The notes under the pieces: generated by a model | Database searches by the model: none | What the model saw: only the letters and a program-made list of their open reading frames with translations | Told to the model about the DNA's origin: nothing | Translations under genes and position numbers: made by a program | Assembly (NCBI RefSeq): GCF_037023755.1 | Contig: NZ_CP146100.1 | Coordinates: 994,501-1,058,500, forward strand | DNA: 64,000 bases | Direction: 5' to 3' | From: Saccharopolyspora sp. SCSIO 74807 | GTDB lineage: Bacteria > Actinomycetota > Actinomycetes > Mycobacteriales > Pseudonocardiaceae | In this document: piece after piece, positions 22,715 through 31,823 of the stretch | Layout of the letters: each line of letters opens with the position of its first letter | How positions within the stretch are numbered: position 1 is the stretch's first letter

Positions 22715-25210
22715 TCAGGCCGCGCGGCGTGCGCGGCGCGGGTCTGTGCCGGTGGTTCCTGGCTGGTCGCCGGTGTCCTCGGCTCGTGACTCCAATGGGC
22801 GGGTGTGGGCCGCGGCGGCTTTGCGGACGACCTTGGAGCGGCCGGGAATGGCCGGCGGGAGTGGTTGGGTGGTCACCGTGAACGGCTGGGTCTCCTCGCC
22901 GCCCACGACCAGGCGGGCGGCGGCGTGGTAGACGCCGAGGTGCGCGAGGTCGTGCTCCGACACCCGCGGTGCGGTGTGGCGGGCGAGTTCGCGAGCGTCC
23001 TCGGGGGAGGCGGTGAAGAACACCTTGCTACGGGCGTTGGTGGAGATGCCTTCCTTGAGATCCTTGGGAAGCTGCCCCAAGTGCTGGTGGGCCAGCGTCA
23101 TGCTCAACCGGTAACCGCGGGCCTCAGCGAGCATGTCCTCCATCGCATACGGCAGGTTCAGAAAGTTGTGCGCCTCGTCGACATACAGTCCGGCGTCGTG
23201 GCGTTCGCGCTGTGCCAGTGCGGCGCGGGCGGTGGTGGCTTGCCACACCCGCGCCACGATCAGCGACCCCAGCAGTCGCGTGGTGTCCTCCCCGAGGCTG
23301 CCCTTGGGAATGCGCACCAAGCACAGACCACCATCCAACGCTTCGCTCAGATCCACTGTGGAGGGACCAGCGGCGACAGCCTTGACCACGAACGACCGCA
23401 ACAAGAACGCACGAAGCTTGTTCAGCAGCGGCGCGACAGCTTGAGCGCGAGCCGCATCCGAGAGTTGGTCGTACCAGTCCCAGAACCCCCGCAGGGTCGG
23501 GTCGTCGGACACCCGATCCCGGTGCCGAGCCCGCGTCGCCGGGTCGGTGAGCAGTTGCGGCAAGGTGGCCAGCGTGGGGGTGTCCGAGGCAGCCCGTAGG
23601 GTCAGGCACCCGGCGCGGAGGATGTCCTCGGTGCGTGGCCCCCAGGCCGAGGCGAACACCCGGGAGAACACCGATACCAAGTTGTCGACTGCGGATTCCT
23701 TCGGCCCTTCCAGCGGGTTCAGACACGGAGTCGGTCCGCGGGAGTCGGCGTCGAAGAGCACCACCTTGTCGGCGGCGTGTTCGGGAAGCCGCTGCAAAAG
23801 GTCGGTGATCAGGTCGCCCTTGGGGTCGATGACCACCGCCCCGCGCCCGTACTCGGCGTCGGCGAGGATCATCCTCGCCAGCATCGTCGACTTGCCCGAC
23901 CCGGTGGCGCCGAGGACGTGCAGGTGGTGCCGCGCGTCGGAGACCTGAAGACCGACCGGGCGGGCGTGGCCGGTGTCGGACACCCCAACCGGGCGGATCA
24001 GCTCGCCCTCGGTCGGCGTGTTCGGCGGGGGCGGCACCGCCCGCGCCCCGGCGCGGGCCAAGCCCGGTAGCGCCTCATCGGTCGGCAAGTGGGCGACGGC
24101 TGCCAGCTCGGGCACCGACAGCAGGTCACCCCGCCGCAGCCGACGCCGCGCCAAGCTGCTCACGGGGTTGCGCAACCGTCGACGGCGGTAGTGGTTGTGC
24201 TCGGTGAACCCGGAAAACGCGCTCGCGATGGCGTGGGCGCGGCCCCGCACCTGTTCACGCACCCGCGCTACCTGATCGCTGGGTGTGTCGATCGGCACCG
24301 TTGTGGCCACCGCGTACCGGATCAGCGTGTCCCATTGCGCCCCGCGCTGTTTGCCGACGATGGCGCGGTTTTGAGCCTGGAACTCCAACGACGTCTGCGG
24401 GTCCAGCTTCGGCTGGCCACCCGACGGCTTCGTGCCCGATGGTCCCGGCGTCAGCAGGTCAAGCAACCGGCCTACCAAGTGCGTTGACCGCCCGGCATTG
24501 AGATGGCGGGCGGCTCGCCGAGCCTGCTTGACCCGACGACCGGTGACCGGGCGAGTCAGGACCTGCACGCACGCTGTGTCGTACACACCGAGCCCCACGG
24601 GAGCGCCCAGCAGGGCTCGGATCGGGTCGGCGTCGAAGTCGGTGCGTATCGGCAATGCTTCCGAGCGCGCCAGGCGCAGCGTGCCGCCGGTGGCCAGTTG
24701 CCGGCGCCCCTCGGCCGGTGCCGCGGGCACCGGCGGGTCGGCCGCGTCGGTGCGGGTATGTGCTCCGGGCCAGGCGGCTTCGATGGCACGCTCCACCATG
24801 CCCGGGGGCACCGCGCCCGGCACCCACAGCCGGAGCTGCACTCCGTCGTGTCCGAAGACGTACTCCCAGGACAGATGCGGTTGTCCGGTGGTCAGGCGTT
24901 GCACCATCGGCCGGACGAGCCCGACCAGGTTCGACCACACCGCCTCGGCACCGTCGCAATCGACTGTGGGAGGCGCCAGGATGGTGATCACCCGGGACCG
25001 CTCGTGCAGCGCATCCTGGCAGCGCAGGAACCACCACCGCCGCAGCAGCCCCAGCCCGGTCGCCACGAGCACGACCGCGGGGACCGCGATCAGCCCCCAG
25101 GTCTGCAGCCACGACCACACCTGGTCCAGCACAGCCTGAATCGCTCCCCACGGATCGGTCAGTAACCTCCCCAGTGGACTGTCTATGATGGACGGATTTG
25201 CGAAATCCAT
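22715..25210 (-). CDS. VirD4/TraG-like type IV coupling ATPase, 831 aa
   Basis: ATG with AGGAG upstream; the 57-residue upstream extension of the frame is Arg-rich and rejected. N-terminal membrane span (about 32-54), then a large domain and a C-terminal HerA/FtsK-type ATPase: Walker A GATGSGKST near residue 435, Walker B GLYVDEAHNF near 675, and LAHQHLGQLPKDL near 705. Known: it docks the relaxosome and pumps DNA into the T4SS. Upstream neighbour is the GP88-family gene; downstream is replication-relaxation. Tail after 790 is disordered. Confidence 0.88.
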   Translation of the reverse strand: MDFANPSIIDSPLGRLLTDPWGAIQAVLDQVWSWLQTWGLIAVPAVVLVATGLGLLRRWWFLRCQDALHERSRVITILAPPTVDCDGAEAVWSNLVGLVRPMVQRLTTGQPHLSWEYVFGHDGVQLRLWVPGAVPPGMVERAIEAAWPGAHTRTDAADPPVPAAPAEGRRQLATGGTLRLARSEALPIRTDFDADPIRALLGAPVGLGVYDTACVQVLTRPVTGRRVKQARRAARHLNAGRSTHLVGRLLDLLTPGPSGTKPSGGQPKLDPQTSLEFQAQNRAIVGKQRGAQWDTLIRYAVATTVPIDTPSDQVARVREQVRGRAHAIASAFSGFTEHNHYRRRRLRNPVSSLARRRLRRGDLLSVPELAAVAHLPTDEALPGLARAGARAVPPPPNTPTEGELIRPVGVSDTGHARPVGLQVSDARHHLHVLGATGSGKSTMLARMILADAEYGRGAVVIDPKGDLITDLLQRLPEHAADKVVLFDADSRGPTPCLNPLEGPKESAVDNLVSVFSRVFASAWGPRTEDILRAGCLTLRAASDTPTLATLPQLLTDPATRARHRDRVSDDPTLRGFWDWYDQLSDAARAQAVAPLLNKLRAFLLRSFVVKAVAAGPSTVDLSEALDGGLCLVRIPKGSLGEDTTRLLGSLIVARVWQATTARAALAQRERHDAGLYVDEAHNFLNLPYAMEDMLAEARGYRLSMTLAHQHLGQLPKDLKEGISTNARSKVFFTASPEDARELARHTAPRVSEHDLAHLGVYHAAARLVVGGEETQPFTVTTQPLPPAIPGRSKVVRKAAAAHTRPLESRAEDTGDQPGTTGTDPRRARRAA

Positions 25211-25260
25211 GCGAGGAAATCTCCTTCCTGCCAGGAGAGAAGACGCGATACTCGGTGTGA

Positions 25261-26088
25261 TCACGCGGCACGCTCGTCGGTCTCCGGGACAATGCGTCCG
25301 CGAGCCGATGGGGCACTGGTGATCGGACGAACTGCCGCGTCTCCGCGAGTGCGGCGGTGTGCATCGACTTCGGCCTGCCACTCCGAGAACCGGCGCCCGG
25401 CCAGCTTCTTCAGGAAGTGCGGGATGTTGTTCGCGGGAACGCCGACCAGGTGGGGGCCGAGTACCGCGAGCAGGTCCGAGGCTTCCTGGGAAGACCAGCC
25501 CGCCTCGGCGATGGCGTCTTCGTCGGGGAAGACATCGGCCACTCGATCCACCTCAGGGTTCAGCAGCGCGTCCTGTGTTCCGCCGTAGCTGTAGACCCAC
25601 AGGAAGTTGTCGGGCGGGTCCGGTTCCACCGCATCTTTGAAGAGCCGGACTTCCTTGGTGTAGGCGTAGAAATTGGTGTCCGGACGCGCCCGCATGATGC
25701 GCAGCCAGGACTCCAGATAGGGCGAACTGAAGAAGTCGCCTGAGTCGTGGATTCTGATCCAGCTACCGCGGAATTTCGGTGCGGCCAGCTCGGCGAGCAT
25801 GGCCTGTTCCCATCCGGGCAGGTCGTCGAGCACGAACCGCAGGTTCGATTCGTGCTTAGCCCGCACCGCGGGCCAGGTGTAGGTGCCGTGGCGGGCGTAG
25901 CAGACGTGGCGGCAAATCCCTGCGCTGGGGCAGGTGTTGTAGGTGCGGCCATCGGGCAGGCGTCCGGCCCAGGCGGGCAGGGACCAGTTGTGCACGCCGA
26001 TGGCGCGCATTTCCCGGTTCTGAGTCAGCAACCGACGCGGGCGCCCGGCAGAGGAAGTCTCTGACGGGCCGTGGGCAGATGAAGACAT
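25261..26088 (-). CDS. GP88-family protein, 275 aa
   Basis: ATG start with GGAGG six bases upstream. Core: NTCPSAGICRHVCYARHG (near residues 49-66, C-x5-C-x3-C), AKHESNLRFVLDDL, then WIRIHDSGDFFSSPYLESWLRI and NFYAYTKEV. This arrangement matches the GP88 family known from mycobacteriophages and mobile elements; a cysteine-bound metal centre and a TIM-barrel-like radical-enzyme relation are suggested by the motif but not proven. It is unusual to find it inside a conjugation operon, between a small membrane protein and the coupling ATPase. Confidence 0.8.
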   Translation of the reverse strand: MSSSAHGPSETSSAGRPRRLLTQNREMRAIGVHNWSLPAWAGRLPDGRTYNTCPSAGICRHVCYARHGTYTWPAVRAKHESNLRFVLDDLPGWEQAMLAELAAPKFRGSWIRIHDSGDFFSSPYLESWLRIMRARPDTNFYAYTKEVRLFKDAVEPDPPDNFLWVYSYGGTQDALLNPEVDRVADVFPDEDAIAEAGWSSQEASDLLAVLGPHLVGVPANNIPHFLKKLAGRRFSEWQAEVDAHRRTRGDAAVRPITSAPSARGRIVPETDERAA

Positions 26089-26176
26089 GCGTGTCCTCCG
26101 TGGAAATAAGGACAATTCAAGAAACTTATTTACGATCCACAGTGGACCGTCAGATGACGAAGGGGCATTCGCGCGC

Positions 26177-26566
26177 TTACGCTGGATCGTCGTCGCAGCG
26201 AGGCTGAGGCGTGCCGTCGGACTGGAATCGGTCGGAACGTCGGTGCTGGCGGCGTCGGCGGTAGCCGTCGAGGTCGACGACCTTGGTGTGGGCGCCGTCG
26301 GCGTCGACGGTGACGAGCTGGGCGTACTCGACGTCCCGCCGGCGACGGACGTACCGCACGCACGCGTGGACTCGTGCACGTAGGCCGAAGACGACCGCAG
26401 CTCCGATGAGGTACCCAGCGATCACGATCACCGCGCAGGCAACCCAGATCACGGCCATCAATCCGGCCGCCAGCGCGAAGACAGGGAGGAAGTCGTGGAC
26501 GAGGATGTCCAGGAACGAGCCGAAGGTGTCCTGGTCGACTACTGTGGTGGCAAGCTGTGAAGGCAC
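26177..26566 (-). CDS. Small conjugation-operon membrane protein, 129 aa
   Basis: GTG start with AGGAGGAA upstream, 18 bases after virB4. Two adjoining hydrophobic spans (about 26-65), then a basic cytoplasmic tail RARVHACVRYVRRRRDVEY and an acidic C-terminus. No known family. Position inside the T4SS operon suggests an accessory channel component. Confidence 0.7.
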   Translation of the reverse strand: MPSQLATTVVDQDTFGSFLDILVHDFLPVFALAAGLMAVIWVACAVIVIAGYLIGAAVVFGLRARVHACVRYVRRRRDVEYAQLVTVDADGAHTKVVDLDGYRRRRQHRRSDRFQSDGTPQPRCDDDPA

Positions 26567-26584
26567 GGAAGATTCCTCCTAGCC

Positions 26585-28420
26585 TCAGTCGAGAAGAAGG
26601 TCTTGTGAGCTGCCGATATCGGCGAGTTCGCCTGCCTCGTCGGAAGATTCGGACAACGAGGCCAGTTCGGCAGGGTCCGTTGTGATGAGTTCGTGCTCGC
26701 CGTCGGAGGCGATGGCCTGCAGGGCGACCCGCTGAGTCCCCGTCGACAGCAAACCCTGGCCTGTACCTGCTGACAGCAGGAACTGCCGTTCGCCTTCCGA
26801 CAGCGCGAAGGTGCGGACAATGTCGTCGATGGCTTGAGGTGCCTGGCGCAGCAGGATCTGGGTGGCGGCGTTGGCGATAACGGCCTTGCCGAGATCCGTG
26901 CCGAGGACATCGCCGACGTCCTGGGTAGCCACGGTGAGCCCGGCCCAGTGTTTGCGGGCGGATTTGGCCATGCGCCACAGGAATTCGGCCCCGGCCTGCT
27001 GCTGCATAAGCAGCCAGGCTTCGTCGACCACGCACAGCCTTGGCCGACGGACGGCGGGGTTGGACACCCGGCGCCACACCGCGTCCAAGGTGAGCAGGGT
27101 GCCGACGGGTTTGAGTTCGTCGGGCAGGTTCCGAAGCGAGAACACCAGCAAGTGGCCCTCCGGCGGCGCAGTCGTGGGGCCGTCGAACAGACCGCGGAAG
27201 GCGCCGTCGGTAAACGGCTGCAACCGAGCGGCCAGTTCGCCCGCAGTGTCACCGCCGAGGCGGGCGAGAACGGTGCGCAGGTCGGACAGCAGCGGTGCGG
27301 GCCGCGTCCAGGTACGGGCGTCGTCGGTGATCCCAGCCTGCTGGTACGTGGCGGTGACCGCCTGGTCCAGCACCGCCCGCTCGTCCGCAGACAACGGCTG
27401 ACCAAACAGGACTGACAACAATGTGTGGACGAACAGACTGCGGCGGGTAACCGCATCGGCGGGTGCGGAGCGGCGCCCATCCGGACGGACATGGATCGGC
27501 AGATCCAGCGGATTGAGGTGAATGCCCTCAGCACCCAGCGGGAAATAGGTCCCGCCGACCGCGCCGGCCAGGCGAGCGTACTCGTCCTCGGGATCGATAA
27601 TGGCGATCTCCACGTCCCGGTACAGGCTGCGGAGCGCTTCGAGCTTGACCAGGTACGACTTGCCCGCTCCGGAGCGGCCGAGGATGACCGAGTTGTAGTT
27701 TTCGCAGGCGAACCGGTCCCAGTGCACCAGTCCCTGGGAGCCGAGGTTCCAGCCGTAGAGCACCCCGGCCGCGGTCGACGCGGAGGTGACATCCGGCGGC
27801 GGCAGGTCCGGGCTGGTGAACGGGAACGCCGCGCTCAACGCCGCCGTATCGAAGGTACGGGTCATGCCGATCTGGTCCAGGCCCATCGGCAACGCCGTGA
27901 TCCACCCCTGAAGGCTGCGGTAGGTGGTGGGCTTGGCGTCCATGAGCAGCGATGCGGTCAACGCGCGCAGTGCGCCGATCTCCTCGACCAACTCGTCCTC
28001 GGAGGCGGCGTGCACAGTCAGGTACAGCCCCAGGCGGAACAGGCGGCCTTCGCCGCGGGCGAGCCGGTCGGAGAGGTCGTAGGCGTCCTCGGTGGCCGCC
28101 TCCACCTCGGGGTCCTGCAACCGGCCGTGGGCGGCGGAGTGCCGTCGGCCGGATTCGAGCTTGCCGAGCTGCTTGCGCAACCGGTCGGCCGCGATGCGCG
28201 GGTCGATCGGTTCGATGTGCAGCGACACGTCCAACCGGCCCGGATAGGTCAGAAGGGGCTGCAGCCATCCGGGGTGTACTTCGCGTGGGTATCCGGTGAC
28301 CGCGAACGAGGCGACCCAGTCCTGGCCGATCTGCAGGTGCCGCGGGTGCACCTCGATCGCGTCCGGCGCGAACGCGCTCGCCGCCGCGGGTTGGTGGCGA
28401 CGCTTCTTGGTGGTGATCAC
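26585..28420 (-). CDS. virB4: VirB4-like conjugation ATPase, 611 aa
   Basis: Walker A GRSGAGKS near residues 248-255, preceded by FACENYNSVILG; Walker B RLCVVDEAW near 460-468; then ATQDVGDVLG near 498. N-terminal regulatory part typical of VirB4/TraC/ConE, here shorter (no extra membrane spans). Known: powers pilus/channel assembly. GTG start overlaps the PrgI-like gene stop, so translation is coupled. Length fits the Gram-positive group. Confidence 0.93.
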   Translation of the reverse strand: MITTKKRRHQPAAASAFAPDAIEVHPRHLQIGQDWVASFAVTGYPREVHPGWLQPLLTYPGRLDVSLHIEPIDPRIAADRLRKQLGKLESGRRHSAAHGRLQDPEVEAATEDAYDLSDRLARGEGRLFRLGLYLTVHAASEDELVEEIGALRALTASLLMDAKPTTYRSLQGWITALPMGLDQIGMTRTFDTAALSAAFPFTSPDLPPPDVTSASTAAGVLYGWNLGSQGLVHWDRFACENYNSVILGRSGAGKSYLVKLEALRSLYRDVEIAIIDPEDEYARLAGAVGGTYFPLGAEGIHLNPLDLPIHVRPDGRRSAPADAVTRRSLFVHTLLSVLFGQPLSADERAVLDQAVTATYQQAGITDDARTWTRPAPLLSDLRTVLARLGGDTAGELAARLQPFTDGAFRGLFDGPTTAPPEGHLLVFSLRNLPDELKPVGTLLTLDAVWRRVSNPAVRRPRLCVVDEAWLLMQQQAGAEFLWRMAKSARKHWAGLTVATQDVGDVLGTDLGKAVIANAATQILLRQAPQAIDDIVRTFALSEGERQFLLSAGTGQGLLSTGTQRVALQAIASDGEHELITTDPAELASLSESSDEAGELADIGSSQDLLLD

Positions 28421-29457
28421 GAGAAGTCCTCCTCGGTATCGAGGTCCCAGTCCGAGCCGATGGGAGTGGTGATGACCTCGCCGGCGCCGGCCATCTCCGC
28501 CGAGGGCGGCAGTGGACTGTCCGGATTGGTGGCGGTGGACAGCACGGCGGTGGCTTGGGCGGCGTCCAGCGGGGTCACGCTGATGCCCGCGGGCGAGAGC
28601 AGTTCGGTGGCCTCGCTCATCCGCCGCAGCAGCCGGGAGGCCGCCGCCTTGCGCGCTCCGTCCGACGGCTGATCACTACCGCTACGCGGACGACCAAAGC
28701 GGCGGCGCCGGGTCAACGAGTCCTGGCCGGTGGTGCGCACCGGTTCGCGGACGACCAACAGGATCTGACGGCGCAGAAGGTCGGCCTGCGCTCCGAGTTG
28801 GGCCAGGTAGCCGGCGTGATCGAGCGCGGCGGACTCCAGCGCCGGGTGCGGCAACCCCGCCGCCCGCTCGCGCAGCTCCGCGATCTGGCCGGACAGGTCC
28901 AGCCGCTGGGCGCGGACGAGGATCTGCACGCTCGCGCCGAGGCTGTGCAGGTACCGGCCGAACGCTGCGGTCAGCGCTTCCTGCTCGGCCGGCGTGCGCA
29001 GCGCGAAGTTCACCGTCGAACACGCGGCCACCAGCGCCACGCCGTCGGCGCCGAGATCGACGATGCCGGCTTCGGCGACCCCGTGGGCGGGCAGGTCGAG
29101 CCCGCCTGCGGCGACGGCTTCGTGCCCGTGGGCCACCCCGGACAACCACTCCGGCACCTCGGCGGGGACCTGCCCTGCCGCGACCCGTCGACGCGGTTGC
29201 AGACGCTGCCGCACGGCGGCCAGCAGCAGTCGATCCAGTGTCACGCCGTCGCGGCGCACCACGACCAGCGCGGTCACCGCGACCCCGATCGGGACCGCGA
29301 CGGCGACGTAGGCGATCACCGGAATCACGGCGCGGGCGGCTTGCCAACCGCCGTAAAGCAGCAGTGCGGTCACCGCCATCACGGCCACCTGCCGGGCGGT
29401 GAAGCCGGCCAGAATCCGGTCCTCACGATCGACGTCGGCGGGAATCCGCACGCTCAC
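28417..29457 (-). CDS. PrgI/VirB3-like membrane protein with long cytoplasmic domain, 346 aa
   Basis: Residues 1-70 carry the PrgI signature: RIPADVDREDRILAGFTARQ, two membrane spans, then a basic turn (DGVTLDRLLLAAVRQR). Residues 100-346 form a soluble region, as in SCO6880-type proteins of actinobacterial T4SS. GTG start overlaps the stop of the repeat protein; the end overlaps virB4 by 4 bases. Role: VirB3-like partner of VirB4. Confidence 0.88.
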   Translation of the reverse strand: MSVRIPADVDREDRILAGFTARQVAVMAVTALLLYGGWQAARAVIPVIAYVAVAVPIGVAVTALVVVRRDGVTLDRLLLAAVRQRLQPRRRVAAGQVPAEVPEWLSGVAHGHEAVAAGGLDLPAHGVAEAGIVDLGADGVALVAACSTVNFALRTPAEQEALTAAFGRYLHSLGASVQILVRAQRLDLSGQIAELRERAAGLPHPALESAALDHAGYLAQLGAQADLLRRQILLVVREPVRTTGQDSLTRRRRFGRPRSGSDQPSDGARKAAASRLLRRMSEATELLSPAGISVTPLDAAQATAVLSTATNPDSPLPPSAEMAGAGEVITTPIGSDWDLDTEEDFS

Positions 29458-30368
29458 CGCGGATCACCTCCTTTCCTTCTTGTGCTGGGCCGGGGCGGTT
29501 GGAGTTTCGGGAGGTTCAGCGGCAACTCCTGCTGCCGCGGCCCCGGCCGCTGCGGTGGAGGCGGGGGTGCCTGGGGCTGACTGCGGGGTGGCTTCCGCGT
29601 GCGCTGCACGTTCAGCGGGAGCTGGTACTGCCCGTCCCGGCCCACCCGAGGCTTGTTCTCCGGCCACTCGCCATCGGCGGGCAGCTTCGTCTGTCGCCCC
29701 CGCGTTGCTGGCCGGGTCGGTTTCGGCGGCTCCGGGGGTGGCGCGGGTCGCCGCACGCGCCGCGCCTCGATCGGCAGCCGGTATTGCCCATCGCGGCCGA
29801 CTCGTGGTTTGTTCTCCGGCCATTCCCCGTCGAGCGGGAATTTCATCTGCCGGCCACGCGGTCCCGTCGAGGACTTCCGCTCCGGGGGAGGCTCCGGAGC
29901 CGACTTCGGCTTGGGTTGCCGTTGCACATTCAGCGGAAGCTGGTATTGCCCGTCCCGGCCGAGCCGGGGCTTGTTCTCCGGCCATTCGCCATCCAACGGA
30001 AGCTCCAACTGTTTACCCTGCTGGGCTGGGCGAGAACGCGAGGACGGTTGCGGCGCCGGTCGCCGTTGGGTCGGTTTCCGCACTCTCTTGACGTTCAGCG
30101 GCAACATGTACTGCCCGTTGGAAGTGGCCCGCGTTGTGGCATACGGGTCCGACGGCTCGGCCGATTTCTGACCCCCACGGGAACGAGGGCTCTTTCCGCC
30201 ACCACCTCCCATCCCCTTGAGGAAACCGAAAGTCTTGTAGGCGATGAACCCTCGGACGAGACTGCCGACCAGAGAACGGCCTCCGCCGCCGCGCAGAGAT
30301 CCAAGAATCCAGAACGGAATCTTGATAAGGACGTAGCACAAGGCGAGTGCGACCAGAAACTGAATCAC
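29454..30368 (-). CDS. Membrane-anchored conjugation protein with QxxLPL repeats, 304 aa
   Basis: GTG with GGGGGAAG upstream. One N-terminal span (2-22), Gly-rich hinge, basic region, then a repetitive disordered tail. Eight motifs of form Q-x-x-[LF]-P-[LIA] start at residues 86, 120, 141, 174, 195, 226, 247 and 279. Three full units also share DGEWPENKPRVGRDG between consecutive motifs. No known domain. The motif resembles the sliding-clamp-binding peptide of Hda (QLSLPL). Overlaps prgI (GTGA) and follows virB6. Function unknown; a multivalent scaffold at the channel is inferred. Confidence 0.85.
   Translation of the reverse strand: MIQFLVALALCYVLIKIPFWILGSLRGGGGRSLVGSLVRGFIAYKTFGFLKGMGGGGGKSPRSRGGQKSAEPSDPYATTRATSNGQYMLPLNVKRVRKPTQRRPAPQPSSRSRPAQQGKQLELPLDGEWPENKPRLGRDGQYQLPLNVQRQPKPKSAPEPPPERKSSTGPRGRQMKFPLDGEWPENKPRVGRDGQYRLPIEARRVRRPAPPPEPPKPTRPATRGRQTKLPADGEWPENKPRVGRDGQYQLPLNVQRTRKPPRSQPQAPPPPPQRPGPRQQELPLNLPKLQPPRPSTRRKGGDPR
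29517..30113 (-). repeat. In-gene tandem repeats encoding QxxLPL/GEWPENKP units
   Basis: Three near-identical units (about 53-54 codons apart) each encode QxxLPxDGEWPENKPR(V/L)GRDGQY and then the next QxxLPx, with Pro-rich spacers. Half units occur at both ends. The DNA copies differ at many third positions, so the repeat is old and kept by selection on the protein. Confidence 0.8.
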
Positions 30369-30386
30369 AGCGCTTCCCCCTTGTTG

Positions 30387-31394
30387 TTAGTTGAACAGCG
30401 TGATTCCGCCGGGCCAAAAGAAGAGCTTGATTGCCGCAACCAAGGCGAGCGATTGACCAACTTGAATGGCCATCACTCCGGCGAAGGCTTTCCACCACCA
30501 GAACGCGATACCTTCGGTTTGCGGAAGCGCGTGACACATGAGCAAGATCGGGGCGCCCGCGAGCAAAATGATGGTCAGCGTGATGCGGACGATGTAGGTC
30601 AGCAGAACCGCGACGAGCATGACAATGAGAGCGAGCGCGATAAAGATGACGAACACTCCGCCTACATCGAGGTCGTCCATCAAGGTGTCGCGCATCGCAC
30701 GACCCGCCACCTCCGGGCTCAACTGATCGCCGAGGACTGCACGCGAGAGCGCGTTACCGATTTCGATCACCTTGCCGCCGAAAAACAGCGACAGGTTGGA
30801 CGCAAGGAACCCGACAATCACCCGAGGAAGGATCTCCTTGATGGAATGCCGGGTCTGCAGTGTTTCGTGGGCCATGACGATGATGCCGGCCACCAGAATG
30901 AGCGTCGCGTAGACCGCGATGACGATCTGCTGCGAGCTGCCCCATATCTGTCCCATGACCGGCAGTTGGTCCAGCGGAGGAGTCACCAACAGCGACTTCG
31001 CGAGCAGGTCCAGCAGGCTGTTCAAACCGGGCGTGACCAAATCGCGGAAGAACGACTCGATCGCATCCGATACGCACGCTGGAATGTCAGTGATCCCGCA
31101 CGACGACTCCTGGGCCGGAGCTTGATGGGGGCTCGATTGATTTCCGGGCGGCTGGTTGCCCGGAGGCACCGGAACGGGTTGGGGGATGCAGCTCGGCCCC
31201 TGGCACGGCGGCGGAGGGGGCGCGGGAACGGGTGCGGACGGGGCGGCAGGTGGTGGCGGGGCGGGCTGAGCGCTCGCGGCACCGGTGAAAGCCAGCCCCG
31301 CCGCCACGACGAGCACGAGTAGGGCGGCCACCGCGGTACACACGCGGCCCAGGCGGTGGCCCGCCCCTGGGGTGGAATACGCGGTGGCCGGCAT
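30387..31394 (-). CDS. VirB6/TrbL-like polytopic T4SS protein, 335 aa
   Basis: Signal-like N-terminal span (AALLVLVVAAGLAF), Pro-rich stretch (residues 45-92), Cys pair SSCGITDIPACV near 97-108, then five or six spans with ALPQTEGIAFWWWKAFAGVMAIQVGQSL near the C-terminus, as in TrbL/VirB6-like proteins of actinobacterial ICEs. ATG start with GGGGG upstream, four bases after the pilin-like gene. Confidence 0.82.
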   Translation of the reverse strand: MPATAYSTPGAGHRLGRVCTAVAALLVLVVAAGLAFTGAASAQPAPPPPAAPSAPVPAPPPPPCQGPSCIPQPVPVPPGNQPPGNQSSPHQAPAQESSCGITDIPACVSDAIESFFRDLVTPGLNSLLDLLAKSLLVTPPLDQLPVMGQIWGSSQQIVIAVYATLILVAGIIVMAHETLQTRHSIKEILPRVIVGFLASNLSLFFGGKVIEIGNALSRAVLGDQLSPEVAGRAMRDTLMDDLDVGGVFVIFIALALIVMLVAVLLTYIVRITLTIILLAGAPILLMCHALPQTEGIAFWWWKAFAGVMAIQVGQSLALVAAIKLFFWPGGITLFN

Positions 31395-31398
31395 GGGA

Positions 31399-31767
31399 TC
31401 AGGCCCCCACGATTCCGCGCAGGATCTCTACGACCAGCGGCGCCAGCGCCGCGAGCGCGTAGCCGAACCCAGCGGACTTGAAAGACTGCTTGGCCTTCTC
31501 GACCTCGCCTGGGTCACCGTTGGCCAGCACGTAGCGGACGCCGCCGATGGTCAAGAAGACCGTGGCCAGCAGGGCGAGCAGACCCATGATCCAGTTGCGG
31601 ATGTTGTTGAGGACGTCGTCGATCGTGCGGGCCAGCGCGAGGACGTGGGTGGTCTCGGCGACCGCGGGCATCGAGATCGCCAGGAGGCCGGCGGTGGCCA
31701 ATCCGGCGATCATCAGCAGCCGGAGACCACCGCATCGGCAGGGGCACGAGGCAGACAAGAAGTGCAT
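31399..31767 (-). CDS. VirB2/TrbC-like pilin or channel subunit, 122 aa
   Basis: ATG at 31767 with GGAGGT upstream; a longer frame to 31827 is not supported. N-terminal Cys-rich segment, signal-type span (LLMIAGLATAGLLAISMPAVA), then two spans separated by a short loop (IMGLLALLATVFLTIGGVRYV and GYALAALAPLVVEIL), the TrbC/VirB2 hairpin topology. DPGEVEKAKQSFKSA lies between the spans, as in actinobacterial pilin-like proteins. Confidence 0.8.
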   Translation of the reverse strand: MHFLSASCPCRCGGLRLLMIAGLATAGLLAISMPAVAETTHVLALARTIDDVLNNIRNWIMGLLALLATVFLTIGGVRYVLANGDPGEVEKAKQSFKSAGFGYALAALAPLVVEILRGIVGA

Positions 31768-31823
31768 CAGGGAGACCTCCAGACAGCGCGTACGAAGCGG
31801 CAGGAGCGCGAAGCGGGTAGGGC

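Noticed and set aside
29517-30113. CRISPR-like regular repeat
   Set aside because: The repeats are in a coding frame, diverge at third positions and lack uniform spacers; no cas genes. No CRISPR array was seen anywhere.
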